This document shows positions 8,216 through 16,646 of a DNA stretch of 64,000 bases, one piece after another. The first letter of the stretch is position 1. Every line of letters starts with the position of its first letter. A program made the position numbers and the translations under genes. The DNA lies in assembly GCA_002368605.1 (NCBI GenBank), contig DFEB01000033.1, positions 1 to 64,000 of the forward strand. Direction: 5' to 3'. Under the pieces are notes generated by a model, which saw nothing but the letters and a program-made list of their open reading frames with translations, was not told where the DNA came from and made no database searches. The stretch is from Treponema sp. UBA3813 (GTDB taxonomy: Bacteria > Spirochaetota > Spirochaetia > Treponematales > Treponemataceae).

Positions 8216-10354
8216 TTATTTAATGCGGAATTTGTTGATTTCGTCAGCAAGGGCAGAAATCTTTCCCTTGTTTTCCTGCGTGAGCTGGTTCACGATTTCG
8301 CTTGATTCCGTGATGCTTCTTGCTCCTTCGCCCATTTCGCTCATTCGGGAAGAAAGATTTGAGGCGATGTTTGTCATTTTTCCAACCGCGCTTGAAACTT
8401 CCTGACTTGCGCTGTAAATTCCCTCCGACTCCCGTTTTACGCTGGTCGTGGCCGTTTCGATTTCCTTGATTGCCGAAAGAACATCTTTACAACTTTCCTC
8501 ATGCTCGCCCATAACGCTCTTAACATTACCTGTGAGAGTGCTTACATTTTCTGACAAGTTGTAGATTTCCGCAAAGCTCTGCTCAACCGTGCGCGTTGAA
8601 TCGGCAAGGTTTGTGATTTCAAGTCCTACATCTTTAAGGGTTTGAGTGATGACCTTACCCTGTTTTGAAGATTGCTCGGCAAGGCTTCGGATTTCGTCAG
8701 CTACGACAGCGAATCCCTGACCCGCTTCGCCCGCATGTGCCGCTTCGATTGCCGCATTCATTGCAAGAAGGTTTGTCTGGCTGGCTACATTCAAGATGAC
8801 TTTTGATGCTTCCTGCAAGCCGCCTGACGCATCGGCGATTTTCTGGGCGATTTCAGCGGATTTTTTCATGTTTGATTTTCCGGTGTTGGTTGCTTCCAGA
8901 AGTGAAGTGACTGCTTCGCTGGTATTTTTGATTGAATGAGAAATCTCCGTGATGTTTCCCACCATCTTGTTCGCGCTTCTTTTTGAATTTTCCACGCATT
9001 CTGACTGGGATTCCGTGCTTGCGCTCAATTTTTCGATTGCGCTTGCGATTTCTTTTTCCGAATTTGCCGTCTGTTCGACGCTGGAATTCAAAGATTCTGA
9101 CTGAGAGCTGATTGAGACGATGTTTCCGACGATTTTTGAAATTTCGCTTGAAATCTTATTCATGTCGTCGGCAAGTCCGTTTCCGATTTTGTCCAGTTCG
9201 TTGGTATTCTGTGAGATAAGGCCGAAAGTCGAGCGCAGGGTTTTTATTGTATCGTTGAAAGTCTCGGTAACATTTCCCAATTCGTCATGGCTTGTGACTT
9301 CGATTGTGTGGGTAAAATCATTGTTTGCCACTTCTTCAAGGGATGTGATGATTTTTTTGAGAGGCTGCATTGTTTTTCTTGTGAAGAGTGATACTGCCAG
9401 TGATGTAACGAGTGTGATAATCAGACAAATGAGAATCGTGAAAGAAAGAGTTCTGTAGAAGGCTGCAAAAACCGTTCTTTTTGGACAGAAAGCCACGATT
9501 TGATAGCTGGTTTTTTCATTAGTTATGAATTTTGAAAAATATGTCTCGCTCTTGATTTTAATGCTTCCGCTTCCCGATGGAGCAGAAATAAAGTCTTTAA
9601 GGTTTGGAATGTCAATCTCTGTGATATTTTTGAAGTTGTTTTTGGAAGGTGAAGTGTCGGCCAGAATCGTGCCGTCTTTTTGAATCATCATAAGGAAGGC
9701 ATTGTTTCCCAAATCTACTGTTGAAAGAATCTGGGTGAGCGTGTCCAGGGAAACTTCAATAGAAGAATTTCCTACGAATTCTTTGTTGAAGTCATAAACC
9801 GACCGCGTGATTCCAACGACCGTTGCTCCCACAGTGGAGGCGAAGGCATCTGTAATCATAACCTTTCCGTTTCCGTTCAGTGCCGTCTGGTACCATCCTC
9901 GTTTGCGCGGGTCATATCCTCCGCTCATTGAACTGTCGAAGTTGGTTGCATAGCCGCCCCATTTTGTTCCGATGTAGATTTCTGCGATATCCTTGTCTGC
10001 CGAAGCGAAATTCTTACAGGTTGCACGAATCGCCTCTTCTGTAGGGCTTTTTTCGTAGCCCAAAATCTGAATGTCTCCAACCTCATTTACAAAAGAGTGG
10101 ATTGTGTCGTCCGCCAGTTTTACGGGGTCAGATTCAGAAAATACATTCAGTTCGACTTCCTTTGCCCCGAAGAACATGTTGATTGCGTCAGAAAAGGCGT
10201 AGAGTTCGGCTCCGGCCTTGTCATAGAAATTCTGGAGGCAATATCGCGCGAAAAAAACACTCGTAGTAATGGAAGAAATCGCCAGGACTATGAGCATGAT
10301 GATGATTGCGCCCACAGAAAATTTTCGTGATGTTGAAATATAGTGTTTTTTCAT
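8216..10354 (-). CDS. Methyl-accepting chemotaxis protein (dCache type)
   Basis: The 712-residue transmembrane chemoreceptor has a first membrane helix at about 14-36. A periplasmic dCache_1-like sensor follows, about 37-300, with [22 protein letters not shown], the usual dCache ligand-pocket segment. A second membrane helix ([19 protein letters not shown]) is followed by a HAMP domain with [19 protein letters not shown]. The long cytoplasmic coiled coil carries the conserved tip [30 protein letters not shown] near 525-560. It should signal through CheA/CheW and be modified by CheR and CheB, both of which lie further along this window (23202-25302). The RBS AAGGAGAG precedes ATG 10354. The ligand cannot be predicted. 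Confidence 0.93.
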   Translation of the reverse strand: MKKHYISTSRKFSVGAIIIMLIVLAISSITTSVFFARYCLQNFYDKAGAELYAFSDAINMFFGAKEVELNVFSESDPVKLADDTIHSFVNEVGDIQILGYEKSPTEEAIRATCKNFASADKDIAEIYIGTKWGGYATNFDSSMSGGYDPRKRGWYQTALNGNGKVMITDAFASTVGATVVGITRSVYDFNKEFVGNSSIEVSLDTLTQILSTVDLGNNAFLMMIQKDGTILADTSPSKNNFKNITEIDIPNLKDFISAPSGSGSIKIKSETYFSKFITNEKTSYQIVAFCPKRTVFAAFYRTLSFTILICLIITLVTSLAVSLFTRKTMQPLKKIITSLEEVANNDFTHTIEVTSHDELGNVTETFNDTIKTLRSTFGLISQNTNELDKIGNGLADDMNKISSEISKIVGNIVSISSQSESLNSSVEQTANSEKEIASAIEKLSASTESQSECVENSKRSANKMVGNITEISHSIKNTSEAVTSLLEATNTGKSNMKKSAEIAQKIADASGGLQEASKVILNVASQTNLLAMNAAIEAAHAGEAGQGFAVVADEIRSLAEQSSKQGKVITQTLKDVGLEITNLADSTRTVEQSFAEIYNLSENVSTLTGNVKSVMGEHEESCKDVLSAIKEIETATTSVKRESEGIYSASQEVSSAVGKMTNIASNLSSRMSEMGEGARSITESSEIVNQLTQENKGKISALADEINKFRIK

Positions 10355-10490
10355 AAAAATACTCTCCTTGCCGCATGTTTTATGTTTCTATGCAGAGTAA
10401 TTACAGTATATTTTAAATAAAAAAGTAATGCAAGAAAAAAATATGGTATATGGCGTTTTGTAACAGTCTGTAGCACTTCATGTTCGAAGA

Positions 10491-10499
10491 TGATATAAT
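10491..10499 (+). promoter_or_regulatory. Extended -10 promoter of xpt
   Basis: TGA followed by TATAAT (10494-10499) makes an extended -10 element (TGn-TATAAT). The ATG at 10506 comes 6 bases later, too close for a Shine-Dalgarno, so the mRNA would be leaderless. There is no good -35 box, as expected for an extended -10 promoter. Confidence 0.55.
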
Positions 10500-10505
10500 C
10501 TTTCT

Positions 10506-11090
10506 ATGGCAATGAATTTTCTTGAAGAACGAATACTGAAAGACGGCGTTGTGCGCGAGGGTAATGTTCTCAAAGTTGACAGTTTCCTTAATCATCAGAT
10601 TGACATTTCACTTTTGGAACAAATCGGCGCAGAATTCAAAAAACGCTTTGACGGCGAAAAAATCACCAAAATACTGACGATTGAAGCTAGCGGAATCGGA
10701 ATAGCTTGCATCGTCGCCAGATATTTCAATGTTCCAGTGCTTTTCGCAAAAAAAACGCAGAGTATCAATGTGGACGGCGATAAATACAGCACTGATGTTG
10801 AATCTTTTACTCATGGCTGTACAAATCATGTCTTTGTTTCAAAAAAATATCTCTGCTCTTCCGACAAGGTGCTCATTATCGATGATTTTCTTGCGCGAGG
10901 TTCGGCTCTTCTCGGTCTTACGGAACTTGTCCGCCAGGCTGGAGCCGAAGTTGTGGGAATCGGCATCGCCATTGAAAAAGGATTTCAAGACGGTGGACGC
11001 ATAATCCGCGAAAAAGGCTTCCATTTAGAGTCTATTGCTATTGTTGAATCTATGGATTCATCAAAAGGCACGATTACATTTAGGGATTAG
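10506..11090 (+). CDS. xpt: Xanthine phosphoribosyltransferase
   Basis: The 194-residue type I phosphoribosyltransferase has the Xpt N-terminal signature [12 protein letters not shown], a substrate-side [25 protein letters not shown], and the PRPP loop [17 protein letters not shown] at about residues 122-138. It converts xanthine and PRPP to XMP. A second in-frame ATG (10512) is possible as start. It forms a two-gene salvage unit with the NCS2 permease 22 bases downstream. I looked for a purine riboswitch in the 150-base upstream gap and saw none. Confidence 0.93.
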   Translation: MAMNFLEERILKDGVVREGNVLKVDSFLNHQIDISLLEQIGAEFKKRFDGEKITKILTIEASGIGIACIVARYFNVPVLFAKKTQSINVDGDKYSTDVESFTHGCTNHVFVSKKYLCSSDKVLIIDDFLARGSALLGLTELVRQAGAEVVGIGIAIEKGFQDGGRIIREKGFHLESIAIVESMDSSKGTITFRD

Positions 11091-11111
11091 GATATAAAAC
11101 CCGGAGAAAAT

Positions 11112-12428
11112 ATGAAAAACGCAAATTCAGAAAACATGTACACACTTGAAGGCACTGTGCCGTTGACTCAGGCGATTCCCCTTGGTTTGCAGCATATTCT
11201 CGCAATGTTCGTAGCTAACATTACCCCGATAATGATTTTGGCGAATGTTTGCGGAATTGACCAGTCGCTTGCGGCTCGCCTTGTTCAGAACGCAATGATT
11301 GTGGCTGGTATAGGCACTTTGATACAGCTTTTTCCCCTTTGGAGAGTCGGTTCAGGTCTTCCCATTGTAATGGGAATCAGCTTTACCTTTTTGAATACGG
11401 CTATTTTTATCGGCACAACTTACAGCATGGGTACGGTCATCGGCTGTGTAATTATCGGCGGTTTAATCGAAGGATTGCTGGGACTGCTTGCAAAATACTG
11501 GATGAGAATTATTTCTCCGATTGTTGCCGCTTCAGTCGTTACGGCAATTGGTTTCTCTCTTCTTTCTGTCGGTGCAAATTCCTTCGCTGGCGGACAGGGG
11601 GCTGCGGATTTTGGTTCCCTGAACAATTGGATTGTCGGTACGGTCACTTTGCTTTCCTGCCTTTTGTTTCAGATTTTTTCCCGTGGTTATTTAAAGGTTA
11701 TTTCGGTATTGTTCGGACTTGTAATCGGTTATATTCTTGCCCTTTGTCTGGGCATGGTTGATTTTACGGTTCTGAAAAATGCAGGCATTGTCGCCGTTCC
11801 TAAAATTTTCCCATTTAAACCAGAATTTAATCTGAGCGCAATTCTCTCTATGGTTGTCATTTATCTTGTTTCGGCAACAGAGACTATCGGTGACTCTACG
11901 GCAGTCGCTGAAACAGGTTTGAATCGAAAAATTACAGAAAAGGAACTTTCCGGTTCTTTGGCCGTAGACGGATTTGTAAGTTCTGTCGCAGGTATTTTCG
12001 GTTGTACGCCAATCACTTCTTTCAGCCAGAACATCGGTTTGGTCGCAATGACTCGTGTTGTAAACCGCTTCACGATTGCAAGTGGGGCCGTGATTATGAT
12101 TGTTGCTGGAATTTTCCCTGTTATTGGTGCCTTGCTCACGACGGTTCCTCAGGCGGTTCTCGGAGGCTGTACTATCATGATGTTCGGTACAATTTGTGTT
12201 GCAGGATTCCAGCTTTTGGGAAAATGCGGTTACACAGCCCGAAACACGATGATTGTTGCCCTTTCCCTGAGTATCGGCCTTGGTTTCACTCAGAGTACTG
12301 GCATGTTCTCTGTTTTCCCGAAAATCGTTCAGAGTGTTTTCGCAGAGAATTGCGTTGCGGTTGTTTTTGTACTTGCGATTCTCCTTGATTTGCTCTTGCC
12401 AAAAGAAAAAACTGTAGCTGAAGTATGA
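11112..12428 (+). CDS. NCS2-family xanthine/uracil permease
   Basis: The 438-residue protein has the hydrophobic layout of a nucleobase-ascorbate (NAT/NCS2) transporter with about 14 membrane segments. It has the N-terminal PLGLQHILAMFVANITPIMIL, the glutamate-bearing VSATETIGDSTAVAETG, and the NAT signature region TSFSQNIGLVAMTRVVNRF. Placement after xpt, with an RBS (GGAGA) 6 bases before ATG, argues for xanthine uptake coupled to XMP formation (PbuX-like role). Specificity within NCS2 cannot be proven by eye. Confidence 0.9.
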   Translation: MKNANSENMYTLEGTVPLTQAIPLGLQHILAMFVANITPIMILANVCGIDQSLAARLVQNAMIVAGIGTLIQLFPLWRVGSGLPIVMGISFTFLNTAIFIGTTYSMGTVIGCVIIGGLIEGLLGLLAKYWMRIISPIVAASVVTAIGFSLLSVGANSFAGGQGAADFGSLNNWIVGTVTLLSCLLFQIFSRGYLKVISVLFGLVIGYILALCLGMVDFTVLKNAGIVAVPKIFPFKPEFNLSAILSMVVIYLVSATETIGDSTAVAETGLNRKITEKELSGSLAVDGFVSSVAGIFGCTPITSFSQNIGLVAMTRVVNRFTIASGAVIMIVAGIFPVIGALLTTVPQAVLGGCTIMMFGTICVAGFQLLGKCGYTARNTMIVALSLSIGLGFTQSTGMFSVFPKIVQSVFAENCVAVVFVLAILLDLLLPKEKTVAEV

Positions 12429-12934
12429 CAAAAGCACTTTTGATTTCATTTTTTGTTTCCATGATTCCCCTGATTGAGTTGCGGGGCGCGATTCCTGTTG
12501 GCTTGGGGCTTTTCGCCTCTCAGGGAATCGAACTTTCTCCCGCTATGCTCGTTTTTCTTTTTATCGCCTGCATGGTGGGGAATATGCTTCCTGTTCCATT
12601 CATTTTCTTGTTTGCCCGAAAATTTTTGGAGTGGGGGCAGGAAAAAAAATTAATCGGCGGAATCTGCCGTTTCTGCCTTGAAAAAGGTCACCGCGGCGGC
12701 GAAAAATTGCAGGAAAAAGCGGGCAGGGGGCTGTATTTCGCTCTTTTCCTCTTCGTAGGAATTCCCCTTCCTGGAACCGGAGCTTGGACAGGCACTTTAG
12801 CGGCCAGCCTTCTTGACATGGACTGGAAAAAAACGACTCTTTCGGTCATCTTTGGAGTTCTTCTTGCGGGAGTCATAATGATGACGCTCAGTTTTGGAGT
12901 TGCAAGCGGAGTCGGGGCGGTGACCGCACAATGA
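12425..12934 (+). CDS. Small multidrug export protein family (PF06695-like) membrane protein
   Basis: The 169-residue inner-membrane protein has about four to five helices and the family features ELRGAIPVGLG near the N-terminus and FVGIPLPGTGAWTGTLAASLLDM in the middle, a conserved re-entrant-type motif shared with the DedA-like group. It overlaps the permease stop by 4 bases (ATGA) and its own stop overlaps the next gene by 4, so the four genes appear co-translated. The family name comes from annotation of Bacillus homologues; transport of drugs is not established. Confidence 0.8.
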   Translation: MTKALLISFFVSMIPLIELRGAIPVGLGLFASQGIELSPAMLVFLFIACMVGNMLPVPFIFLFARKFLEWGQEKKLIGGICRFCLEKGHRGGEKLQEKAGRGLYFALFLFVGIPLPGTGAWTGTLAASLLDMDWKKTTLSVIFGVLLAGVIMMTLSFGVASGVGAVTAQ

Positions 12935-13551
12935 GAGAGATTGAACTGAAAATCCCTCTCACACAGGAAGAGTTTATTCATATAGAAGATTTTCTGCTCG
13001 GTCGCAAAAAGATTGACAGCCTTTCTCTGCGCGATGTGGAAAAAATCCTCAAAAATGACGAATATTTTTCCCTTTATAAAAGTCACGAAGAGAGGCTTAA
13101 AAATAAGGAACTTCGTGTTATCCGAATCCGAAGCGAAAAAAAACAGCCCCTTTCTCCCAGCGGAATTGACATGTTCGGCGAAGAGAGCGAAAAATCTTAC
13201 TTTTGCATCAAGCAAAAAAGCCTTGAAAACGGCGTGGAATTTAACGCTGAGCATGAGACCTTAATCGAAAATCCCGAAGTTTTACGCACATTCTTTAAGG
13301 CCACTGGCTACATAAAATGGTTTGAAAAAACAAAGGATGCCATTTCTTCTTCCGTCACGCAAAATGATTTTGAGGCTCATCTGGAACTGGAAAAAGTCAA
13401 CGGGCTTCCTTACGCCGAAATCGAATACACAAAGGAAGACCTTGCTCCAGATACAGTCCGCGTAAATCTTGAAAAAATCCTGGTCACTTTGGCTCTGGAT
13501 GTGCAAAAAAGAGATTCGCGCTCGTGGGCGGAGATTATTAATGGCAATTAG
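12931..13551 (+). CDS. CYTH-domain protein
   Basis: The 206-residue protein begins MREIELKIPL, the EIELK form of the ExExK metal/triphosphate-binding motif of CYTH (CyaB/thiamine triphosphatase) enzymes. Further strands are LRVIRIRSE, YFCIKQKS and AHLELEKVNGLPYAEIEYT, which supply the alternating charged residues of the tunnel. Such enzymes hydrolyse triphosphates (inorganic triphosphate, thiamine triphosphate) or make cAMP; the activity cannot be chosen from sequence. An insertion of about 35 residues, LLGRKKIDSLSLRDVEKILK and following, separates the first strands. Confidence 0.8.
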   Translation: MREIELKIPLTQEEFIHIEDFLLGRKKIDSLSLRDVEKILKNDEYFSLYKSHEERLKNKELRVIRIRSEKKQPLSPSGIDMFGEESEKSYFCIKQKSLENGVEFNAEHETLIENPEVLRTFFKATGYIKWFEKTKDAISSSVTQNDFEAHLELEKVNGLPYAEIEYTKEDLAPDTVRVNLEKILVTLALDVQKRDSRSWAEIINGN

Positions 13552-13563
13552 GAATTGGGCGGT

Positions 13564-14127
13564 ATGATTTACGAATTGCCGAACACTGAGATTCAAATTA
13601 CCGTCTCAAAAAAGCGGATCCGGTCTTTTCGTTTGCGGGTTGACCGGAGCGGAAATGTGCTTTGCTCGGTTCCTTGGCTGGCTTCAAAATCTAAAATCGA
13701 AGAATTCATTGATTCAAAAAGCAAGTGGATTCAAAAATCTGTGGAAAAAGTAAAATCTTCTATATTAAACAGCGAAAATCTGTCTGAAAAACCTATAGAT
13801 TTCGCCCTTGCTCAAGAAAGATTCCGCGCCACCCTTGAAAAGCAATATCGTCTTTTTGCGGAGTCAGAGCTTGCGGAAAAAATGCCGGATTTTTCTTCAA
13901 TCACGCTTAAATGCCGCAAGCTAAAATCCATGTGGGGAAGCTGTAACCGCCGCACGAATACAGTCACCTTGAATTATGACTTAATGCGCTTTCCTCAAAT
14001 CTGCACGGATTATGTTGTACTGCACGAACTGACCCACTTTCTCTACATCTATCACGACAAAAATTTTTACAAAATCGTCGAACGATTCATGCCAGAATAC
14101 AAATCTGTCGTCAAAATGATGAGGTGA
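13564..14127 (+). CDS. YgjP-like zinc metallopeptidase (DUF45, M48-related)
   Basis: The 187-residue protein contains the DUF45 pattern: an N-terminal strand region ITVSKKRIRSFRLRVDRSGNVL, CRKLKSMWGSCNRRTNTVTLNYDL, and the zinc site HELTHFLYIYHDKNFYKIVE, with HExxH plus the downstream histidine. ATG 13564 is chosen over an upstream TTG at 13555 because AGGA lies 9-10 bases before it. The family is linked to UTP pyrophosphatase/peptidase activities, which are not settled. It follows the CYTH gene by 12 bases. Confidence 0.85.
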   Translation: MIYELPNTEIQITVSKKRIRSFRLRVDRSGNVLCSVPWLASKSKIEEFIDSKSKWIQKSVEKVKSSILNSENLSEKPIDFALAQERFRATLEKQYRLFAESELAEKMPDFSSITLKCRKLKSMWGSCNRRTNTVTLNYDLMRFPQICTDYVVLHELTHFLYIYHDKNFYKIVERFMPEYKSVVKMMR

Positions 14128-14147
14128 ATCTGCGTCTAAATTTTTAT
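14124..14147 (+). repeat. Fragment of the 10-base-unit palindromic repeat
   Basis: GTGAATCTGCGTCTAAATTT, starting one base before the stop codon of the metallopeptidase, resembles the right arm of the rimO element (GTGAATCCGCGTCTAATTCT near 47656). No left arm is present, so it is a partial copy. Confidence 0.4.
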
Positions 14148-14828
14148 TTCTTTTAGTGATATGCAGCTTGCGTCGCAGATTTCAAGCATACGGGCCCAGT
14201 CTGTTTTGGGCGGCTCGGTTTTTTCCTCGTCGCTTTCATCGTAGACAGCCACTGTCTTAAAACCTGCATTGTGAGCCGTTCTCAGGGCGTGGAGGGCATC
14301 TTCAAAAACCAGGGATTCTTCGGCTTTCGCATTGCAGACCTCCGCTGACTTTTCAAAAATCACTGGCTCGGATTTTGTCGTATCGTATTCAAGGCAGGTG
14401 AGGATTTTTACAAAATATTTCTCGCAGTCAAGACGGCGCATACAGGCAAGCACGCTGCTTCGGTCGGTGGCGGTGGCAAGCAGGCAGGGAATTTTCATTT
14501 CGTTAAGTCTTTCTAAAAGTTCCCTCGCTCCTTCTTTGAGTTGCAGGGTTTTTCCGTAGTGTCCGCTGATAAGGGCACGGATTTCGTCCATGATTTCTTC
14601 CCTGGGTTTTTGGATATTGTATTTTTCAATAAAATAATCCGCCGACTCCACCAAGTTAAATCGTTTGATATCCTCCCACAAGCCTTCTCTGGGAGTGATT
14701 CCGTTTTGCTGAAGATATTGCGCGCCGATTGTGTGCCACATTCCCATTGAGTCAAGAATTGTGCCGTCCATGTCAAAAATCGCGCATTTGATGTTTGAAA
14801 AAATCTGATTTAAGGGATTCTCTTTCAT
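14136..14828 (-). CDS. HAD-superfamily hydrolase (beta-phosphoglucomutase-like)
   Basis: The 230-residue HAD phosphatase has motif I CAIFDMDGTILDS, a helical cap typical of subclass IA (MWHTIGAQYLQQNGI onwards), motif II LLATATD, a motif III lysine (TKSEPVIF) and motif IV ESLVFEDALHALRTAHNAG. It probably dephosphorylates or isomerises a sugar phosphate; substrate unknown. An upstream ATG (14867) would add 13 residues, but those codons contain an extended -10 box. ATG 14828, exactly 7 bases after that box, is therefore the better start. The gene converges on the metallopeptidase gene. Confidence 0.85.
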   Translation of the reverse strand: MKENPLNQIFSNIKCAIFDMDGTILDSMGMWHTIGAQYLQQNGITPREGLWEDIKRFNLVESADYFIEKYNIQKPREEIMDEIRALISGHYGKTLQLKEGARELLERLNEMKIPCLLATATDRSSVLACMRRLDCEKYFVKILTCLEYDTTKSEPVIFEKSAEVCNAKAEESLVFEDALHALRTAHNAGFKTVAVYDESDEEKTEPPKTDWARMLEICDASCISLKEIKI

Positions 14829-14835
14829 GTTGGAG

Positions 14836-14844
14836 ATTATAGCA
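14836..14844 (-). promoter_or_regulatory. Extended -10 promoter of the HAD gene
   Basis: On the minus strand TGC-TATAAT (14844-14836) ends 7 bases before ATG 14828. There is no Shine-Dalgarno between them, so the transcript is predicted to be leaderless. Confidence 0.5.
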
Positions 14845-14920
14845 GATTGCAAAGAAATGTTCTGCAAATTGAAATTTTCTCCAAAAAAGTATAACCTATC
14901 TTCATAAATTTTGTTTTCTA

Positions 14921-14926
14921 TATAAT
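14921..14926 (+). promoter_or_regulatory. -10 box upstream of the Gld-type ABC operon
   Basis: A perfect TATAAT lies 52 bases before ATG 14979. No convincing -35 is visible. The transcript would begin inside the CTCTGTG repeat at 14930-14965. Confidence 0.4.
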
Positions 14927-14929
14927 GAA

Positions 14930-14965
14930 CCTCTGTGCGCTCTGTGCGCTCTGTGAGGATTTTAA
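14930..14965 (+). repeat. Dispersed CTCTGTG-type repeat, copy 2, in the ABC operon leader
   Basis: Three 9-base units (CTCTGTGCG, CTCTGTGCG, CTCTGTGAG) are followed by GATTTTAAGG. The same ending (CTCTGTGAGG plus ATTTTAA) occurs at 61667-61703. The unit tail contains AAGGA, which may serve as ribosome binding site for the ATPase gene. Confidence 0.6.
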
Positions 14966-14978
14966 GGACATTTCAAAA

Positions 14979-15923
14979 ATGATTGAAGTTTCACATCTCT
15001 CAAAACGCTTCGGCGAGTTCAAAGCTGTCGATGATGTCAGTTTTTCAATTCCTACGGGGCAGATTGTCGGTCTTCTTGGACCTAACGGTGCGGGAAAATC
15101 AACCACCATGCGTATGATTACGGGATTTTTTAAGCCCACAAGCGGCACGGTTCTTATCGACGGAATCGACATCACTCAAAATCCTGTTGAGGCAAAACAA
15201 AAAATCGGTTACATGCCGGAATCCGCTCCTTTGTATGCGGACATGATTGTGGAAGAATATCTCCGCTATGTCGCCCTCATGCAGAATCAGAATCCTGACG
15301 AGAAAATCCCAAGACTCTGCGAGGAATGTGGTCTTAAAGAAGTCATGCACAAAAATATCGCTGAGCTTTCCCGCGGTTACAAGCAGCGAGTAGGACTTGC
15401 CCACGCCCTCATGAACGACCCGGAAATCCTTATCCTTGACGAACCAACATCGGGCCTTGACCCAAACCAAATCGAGGATGTCCGCAATCTTATCCGCGAA
15501 ATCGGTAAAACCCGCACGGTCATCATCTCGACCCACATTTTGAGCGAGGTTGAAATGCTCTGCGGCCGGGTCATCATCATTTCAAAAGGCAAGGTCGTTG
15601 CCGACAGCCCCACTCAGGAGCTTCGGGAGCGATACGGCCACGCCGAGACGGTCTATATCCAGCTGGACGGAGCGGGCGAAGACGAGGCAAAAAGTGCAAT
15701 TTCTTCTATTGATAATGTGGATTCTTGCACTGTCACGGAAGGCGACAAAATCGAGTCCGCTCAGAATGCAATATCGCTTTTGGTAAGCGCAAAAGACGGT
15801 CAGGAAATCCGGCCTGAGCTTTTCCGCCTCTGCGCAGACAAAAACTGGACAATCTACGAGCTTGCCCTTAGAAAGAACAGTCTGGAAGACATCTTCCACG
15901 GCTTAACGGTAGAGGAGAAATAA
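14979..15923 (+). CDS. ABC transporter ATPase (GldA-like)
   Basis: The 314-residue ATPase has Walker A GLLGPNGAGKSTT, Q-loop YMPESAPLY, signature LSRGYKQRVGLAHAL, Walker B ILILDEPTSGLDP and the H-loop VIISTH. The C-terminal extension of about 90 residues is typical of the ABC-2/GldA subgroup. I start at ATG 14979 (MIEVSHLSKRFGEF); the 18 upstream in-frame codons are repeat DNA. With the permease, GldG-like and DUF4340 genes it makes a four-gene operon. In Bacteroidetes GldAFG is tied to gliding; in spirochaetes the substrate is unknown. Confidence 0.9.
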   Translation: MIEVSHLSKRFGEFKAVDDVSFSIPTGQIVGLLGPNGAGKSTTMRMITGFFKPTSGTVLIDGIDITQNPVEAKQKIGYMPESAPLYADMIVEEYLRYVALMQNQNPDEKIPRLCEECGLKEVMHKNIAELSRGYKQRVGLAHALMNDPEILILDEPTSGLDPNQIEDVRNLIREIGKTRTVIISTHILSEVEMLCGRVIIISKGKVVADSPTQELRERYGHAETVYIQLDGAGEDEAKSAISSIDNVDSCTVTEGDKIESAQNAISLLVSAKDGQEIRPELFRLCADKNWTIYELALRKNSLEDIFHGLTVEEK

Positions 15924-15924
15924 A

Positions 15925-16641
15925 ATGTCAAAATCATCAATAGTAATATTCAAGCGGGAAATTCGCGCTTACTTTGCGAGTCCTATCGCTTACATCGTTA
16001 CGGGGCTTTTTTTGCTGGCTTCGGGATTTTTGTTCTTCAACACATTCTTCCTGAATAACCGGGCGGAATTGCGGCAGTTCTTCGGACTTTTGCCCATTGT
16101 GCTTTCGTTTTTCATTCCCGCTCTCACCATGCGCCTTCTGGCCGAGGAAAAACGAAGCGGCTCTTATGAGACTTTGCTCACTCTCCCGGTCACAGAGCTT
16201 GAAATCGTGACTGGAAAGTTCCTCGCGGCTTTTGTGGCTGGAGGGGCCATGCTCCTTCCCACGCTTTTTTATGCCATTACCTGCTTTATTTTCGGAAAGC
16301 CTGACGCAGGCCCGATGATTGGCGGCTACTTGGGTGCCCTTTTCCTCATTGCCTCGTTCAGCGCAATCGGTCTTTTCGCCTCAAGCCTAACCAAAAATCA
16401 GATTATTGCCTTCTTCATCGCTTTTGCAATCTGCATAATCTTCACCCTTATTTCAAGTTTCCTGATTTTTATGCCGGCTCTTGTCGTAGCTTTCTTTGAT
16501 TTCTTTTCGGCTTATTCTCACTTTGAGTCAATTTCCCGTGGAATCATCGATTTGCGGGATTTGGTCTACTTCATTTCCCTTACGGCACTCTTTTTTGTTC
16601 TTACCGTTGAATCTTTAAAATCAACAGGGGAGGCTCGCTAA
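15925..16641 (+). CDS. ABC-2 type permease (GldF-like)
   Basis: The 238-residue protein has six predicted membrane helices. The amphipathic N-terminus IVIFKREIRAYFASPIAYIV and the segment FIPALTMRLLAEEKRSGSYETLLTLPVTELEIVTGKF are hallmark ABC-2 permease features. It starts 1 base after the ATPase stop and pairs with it as the membrane subunit. Confidence 0.9.
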   Translation: MSKSSIVIFKREIRAYFASPIAYIVTGLFLLASGFLFFNTFFLNNRAELRQFFGLLPIVLSFFIPALTMRLLAEEKRSGSYETLLTLPVTELEIVTGKFLAAFVAGGAMLLPTLFYAITCFIFGKPDAGPMIGGYLGALFLIASFSAIGLFASSLTKNQIIAFFIAFAICIIFTLISSFLIFMPALVVAFFDFFSAYSHFESISRGIIDLRDLVYFISLTALFFVLTVESLKSTGEAR

Positions 16642-16646
16642 TCATT

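Noticed and set aside
10355..10505. Possible purine riboswitch before xpt
   Set aside because: The gap holds no recognisable purine-aptamer core or terminator stem, and the best promoter ends 6 bases before the ATG, leaving no room for a leader.
14925..14978. N-terminal extension of the GldA-like ATPase (MNLCALCALCEDF)
   Set aside because: It is translation of the CTCTGTG repeat; the ATPase homology starts at ATG 14979.
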